Assembly (NCBI GenBank): GCA_050693035.1
Contig: JBOGWB010000014.1
Location: 1 to 15,032 of the forward strand
From: DASYVD01 sp050693035
GTDB lineage: Bacteria; Actinomycetota; UBA4738; CALAEC01
Length of the DNA: 15,032 nt
Direction: 5' to 3'
The translations under genes were made by a program, and so were the position numbers. Below the pieces are notes generated by a model. It did no database searches and was not told the origin of the DNA. It was given only the letters and a program-made list of their open reading frames with translations. This document shows positions 13,002 to 15,032 of the stretch, piece after piece. Within the stretch, counting starts at the first letter, position 1, and every line of letters starts with the position of its first letter.

Positions 13002-13582
13002 GAATCAGTGTCCTCCGATGCGCTATCGCCGGAGGCCTCTTCCGGGGCGGACTCCTCGGGGGCGGCCTCTTCCGGGGCGGACTCCTCGGCGGCGGCCTCT
13101 TCCGGGGCGGACTCCTCGGCGGAGGCCTCTTCCGGGGCGGACTCCTCGGCGGCGGCCTCTTCCGGGGCGGACTCCTCGGGCGGAACCTCTACGGCCGCGG
13201 GCTCTGCCACGACGGGCTGCGGGGCGGCGGCCTCGGCCGCGGGGACCTTCGCCGCCGCCGCCGCAGCAGCCGCAGCCGCACGCGCTGCCGTTGTCCTCTT
13301 GCCCGCCACCTTCTTGTCCTTCGCCGGCTCGGCGGAGAACTTCTCCCAGATGCCCGCCTTGGCCAGTAGGTTGCGTACCGAGTCCGTGGGCTGCGCGCCG
13401 ACTCCGAGCCAGTGCAAGGCGCGCTCCTCGTTGATCTCGATCACCGAAGGATCGGAGAGCGGATGGTACCTCCCGATGTTCTCGATGAACCGACCGTCGC
13501 GAGGGCTCCGGGAGTCCGCCACCACGACCCGAAAGAAGGGGCGCTTCTTCGCTCCCATGCGCATCAGCCTGATCTTGACCAT
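12998..13582 (-). CDS. rpsP: 30S ribosomal protein S16 with long Ala/Glu-rich C-terminal extension
   Basis: Residues 1-84 are a normal S16 (VKIRLMRMGAKKRPFFRVVVADSRSPRDGRFIE, IGRYHPLSDP, GAQPTDSVRNLLAKAGIW), which binds 16S rRNA early in 30S assembly. About 110 further residues follow: a basic patch (AKDKKVAGKRT), an Ala run (about 102-111), a Pro/Ala/Val linker, and five tandem decapeptides of the type EESAPEEAAA (about 136-183), ending SGDSASEDTDS. The tail is strongly acidic and probably disordered. Actinobacterial S16 proteins often have Ala-rich tails, but this one is long and periodic. The ATG at 13580-13582 has AAGGAAAGGG just upstream and lies 17 bases after the ffh stop. Confidence 0.95.
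   Translation of the reverse strand: MVKIRLMRMGAKKRPFFRVVVADSRSPRDGRFIENIGRYHPLSDPSVIEINEERALHWLGVGAQPTDSVRNLLAKAGIWEKFSAEPAKDKKVAGKRTTAARAAAAAAAAAAKVPAAEAAAPQPVVAEPAAVEVPPEESAPEEAAAEESAPEEASAEESAPEEAAAEESAPEEAAPEESAPEEASGDSASEDTDS
13036..13185. repeat. Five 30-bp tandem repeats inside rpsP
   Basis: The block cctcttccggggcggactcc recurs at exactly 30-base steps (starts 13036, 13066, 13096, 13126, 13156). The remaining 10 bases of each unit vary slightly at one or two positions. Each unit encodes ten residues (EESAPEEA plus two variable), so changes in copy number keep the reading frame. Confidence 0.95.
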
Positions 13583-13599
13583 GTTCCCTTTCCTTCTCC

Positions 13600-14943
13600 T
13601 CAGTCCAGGCGGTTACGGGAGCCCGGGATCGTGGGCATCCCGGGGATCCGCATCTTCCCCCCGGTGAGCCGCTTCATCATCTTCTTCGCCTCCTCGTACT
13701 GCTTGAGGAGGGAGTTGACCTGGTTGACCGAGGTCCCACTTCCGCGAGCGATGCGGGTTCGCCGGCCGCCCCCGATGATAGCGGGGTTGCGCCGCTCCTC
13801 CACGGTCATGGAGGAGATGACGGCCTCTGCCCGTGCCAACTCCTTGTCGTCGATTGCGAGGTCCTTGAGCTGGGCGCCCCCGGGGATACCGGGCAACATG
13901 GCAAGGAGGTCCTGGAGAGGCCCCAGCTTCTTCACCTCTCGCAGCTGCACCAGGAAGTCCTCCAAGCTGAACTCGGCGCGCAGCAACCGCTCGGCCGATG
14001 CCCGGGCCGTATCCGCGTCCATCTCCCGTTCGGCCTTCTCGACCAGGGAAAGGACGTCGCCCATCCCCAGGATGCGTGAGGCCATCCGATCTGGGTGGAA
14101 GGGCTCCAGGTCGGCCTGACGTTCCCCGACGCCGACGAAGAAGATCGGCCGCCCGGTCACCTGGGTCACCGAGAGCGCGGCGCCGCCCCGTGCGTCTCCG
14201 TCGAGCTTGGTCAGGACGAAGCCCGTGAGGTCCACGCGGCGCATGAACTCCCGGGCCTGGGCAGCAGCGTCCTGTCCGGTCATGGCGTCCGCCGCCATCA
14301 GCGCGTGATGCGGCCGGATGGCATCCCGGACCCGCTCCGCCTCGCGCATCATCTCCTCGTCGACGTGGAGCCGGCCCCCGGTGTCCACGATCACCACATC
14401 CTGACCCTCCCGCGTGGCCTGCTTCAGCGCCGACCTGGCGACCTTGACCGGATCCTTTCCGTCCGAGACCACCGGTACTCCGATCTCCCCCCCCAGCGTG
14501 AACAGTTGCTCGATAGCCGCGGGACGGCGGAGATCGGCCGCAACCAGCAGGGGCCGGCGGCCCTTGTCCTTCAGGTGGAGTGCGAGCTTTGCGCAGGTGG
14601 TGGTCTTCCCCGAGCCCTGGATGCCCGCCATCATCACCACCACGGGTGATGCCTGGGGCAACAGGAACGGGCGGTGCTCCCCGCCGAGCGTGCCGGTGAG
14701 CTCGTCCCGGACCACCTTCACCACCTGCTGGCCGGGGGTCAGGCTCCGCATGACCTCCTCGGACAGGGCCCGGGCGCGGACCCGCCCGACGAGATCGTCG
14801 GCCACCTCCACTGCCACGTCGGCGTCGAGGAGGGCGTCCCGGATGTCGTCCAGGGCCGCATCGACCTGCTTCGGATGGAGCTTCCCGCGGGAGCGGAGCT
14901 TCTTGAAGACGACGCCGAGACGGTCGGTCAGCTGCTCGAACAC
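13600..14943 (-). CDS. ffh: Signal recognition particle protein Ffh
   Basis: Ffh is the GTPase of the signal recognition particle. It binds signal sequences and SRP RNA and docks with FtsY to deliver nascent membrane proteins. The 447 residues comprise an N domain (about 1-90: VFEQLTDRLGVVFKKLRSRGKL), a G domain (P-loop GIQGSGKTTT at 107-116, DTGGRL at 187-192, TKLDGDARGG at 245-254) and an M domain (about 295-447) with the RNA-binding part RRTRIARGSGTSVNQVN. I chose GTG at 14941-14943 because the family starts at this point and a TACACT box ends 7 bases upstream. An ATG at 15021 would add 26 unconserved residues. There is no Shine-Dalgarno at the GTG, so it may be leaderless. rpsP follows after 17 bases. 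Confidence 0.95.
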   Translation of the reverse strand: MFEQLTDRLGVVFKKLRSRGKLHPKQVDAALDDIRDALLDADVAVEVADDLVGRVRARALSEEVMRSLTPGQQVVKVVRDELTGTLGGEHRPFLLPQASPVVVMMAGIQGSGKTTTCAKLALHLKDKGRRPLLVAADLRRPAAIEQLFTLGGEIGVPVVSDGKDPVKVARSALKQATREGQDVVIVDTGGRLHVDEEMMREAERVRDAIRPHHALMAADAMTGQDAAAQAREFMRRVDLTGFVLTKLDGDARGGAALSVTQVTGRPIFFVGVGERQADLEPFHPDRMASRILGMGDVLSLVEKAEREMDADTARASAERLLRAEFSLEDFLVQLREVKKLGPLQDLLAMLPGIPGGAQLKDLAIDDKELARAEAVISSMTVEERRNPAIIGGGRRTRIARGSGTSVNQVNSLLKQYEEAKKMMKRLTGGKMRIPGMPTIPGSRNRLD

Positions 14944-14950
14944 GCCCGCA

Positions 14951-14956
14951 AGTGTA
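14951..14956 (-). promoter_or_regulatory. Candidate -10 box of ffh (possibly leaderless)
   Basis: TACACT on the minus strand (within TTTACACT, an AT-rich island in GC-rich DNA) ends 7 bases before the ffh GTG, which has no Shine-Dalgarno. The spacing would place the RNA 5' end at the start codon. There is no clear -35 box; the expected position is occupied by the GC-only hairpin at 14978-14998. Confidence 0.38.
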
Positions 14957-14977
14957 AAGCCCGGCGGAGAGAGCGCG

Positions 14978-14998
14978 GGGCGCCCGAACGGGGCGCCC
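14978..14998. terminator. GC-only hairpin upstream of ffh
   Basis: Two copies of the self-complementary octamer GGGCGCCC flank GAACG and form an 8-bp stem of only G and C. No T-run follows on either strand. It could end transcription of the gene upstream of ffh, which lies outside the window, or mark an operator overlapping the ffh promoter. The rest of 14944-15032 shows nothing else. Confidence 0.35.
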
Positions 14999-15032
14999 GT
15001 AGGGTACGGACGCGCATCCATGGAGACAATGG

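Noticed and set aside
13036..13185. CRISPR-like regular repeats
   Set aside because: The repeats are directly adjacent with no unique spacers, and they encode a decapeptide in the rpsP reading frame.
14944..15021. Longer Ffh starting at the ATG at 15021
   Set aside because: The extra 26 residues are not part of the Ffh N domain, there is no Shine-Dalgarno, and the frame runs through the GC-only hairpin and the promoter-like box.

Overview
This window is GC-rich chromosomal DNA from an actinobacterium; I cannot fix the class. The evidence is gene content and order. A DUF2469 gene, which I know mainly from Actinobacteria, sits between rnhB and yraN. A WhiG-type sigma factor gene sits next to xerC, dprA and an M23 peptidase. 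The order ffh-rpsP-khpA-rimM-trmD-rplS-lepB-rnhB-DUF2469-yraN-comM-dprA-xerC-(whiG)-M23-rpsB matches, from memory, the conserved block in Mycobacterium and Streptomyces. GTG starts are common, and many gene junctions overlap by 1 to 19 bases.

Every convincing gene is on the minus strand, so transcription runs from high to low coordinates. In that direction:
(1) ffh, rpsP, khpA, rimM and trmD (14943 to 11549) cover protein targeting, ribosomal protein S16, an RNA chaperone, 30S maturation and tRNA methylation.
(2) rplS, lepB, rnhB, DUF2469 and yraN (11459 to 8723) cover ribosomal protein L19, signal peptide removal and RNA primer removal, plus two conserved genes of unclear role.
(3) comM and dprA (8681 to 5888) handle DNA uptake and recombination.
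(4) A gap of about 390 bases follows, holding a long hairpin.
(5) xerC and whiG (5495 to 3766) encode chromosome dimer resolution and an alternative sigma factor.
(6) A secreted M23 peptidase-like protein (3673 to 3089).
(7) A translationally coupled pair I do not recognise as a known system: a membrane-anchored PQQ-like beta-propeller and a polytopic membrane protein with a long basic tail (2989 to 429).
(8) A structured leader and the 5' part of rpsB (388 to 1).

Most of the genes are housekeeping. The less ordinary signals are in the gaps. Several inferred transcription units have a TANNNT box just upstream. In three of them (ffh, comM, the propeller gene) the box lies only 6 to 8 bases before a GTG start with no Shine-Dalgarno, which suggests leaderless mRNAs. 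The M23 gene has a perfect 7-bp hairpin that buries its Shine-Dalgarno. The rpsB leader can form two strong hairpins and has a segment that could pair instead with the rpsB Shine-Dalgarno. S16 carries a long Ala- and Glu-rich tail with five 30-bp tandem repeats. No tRNA, rRNA, CRISPR array, insertion sequence or prophage gene was seen.
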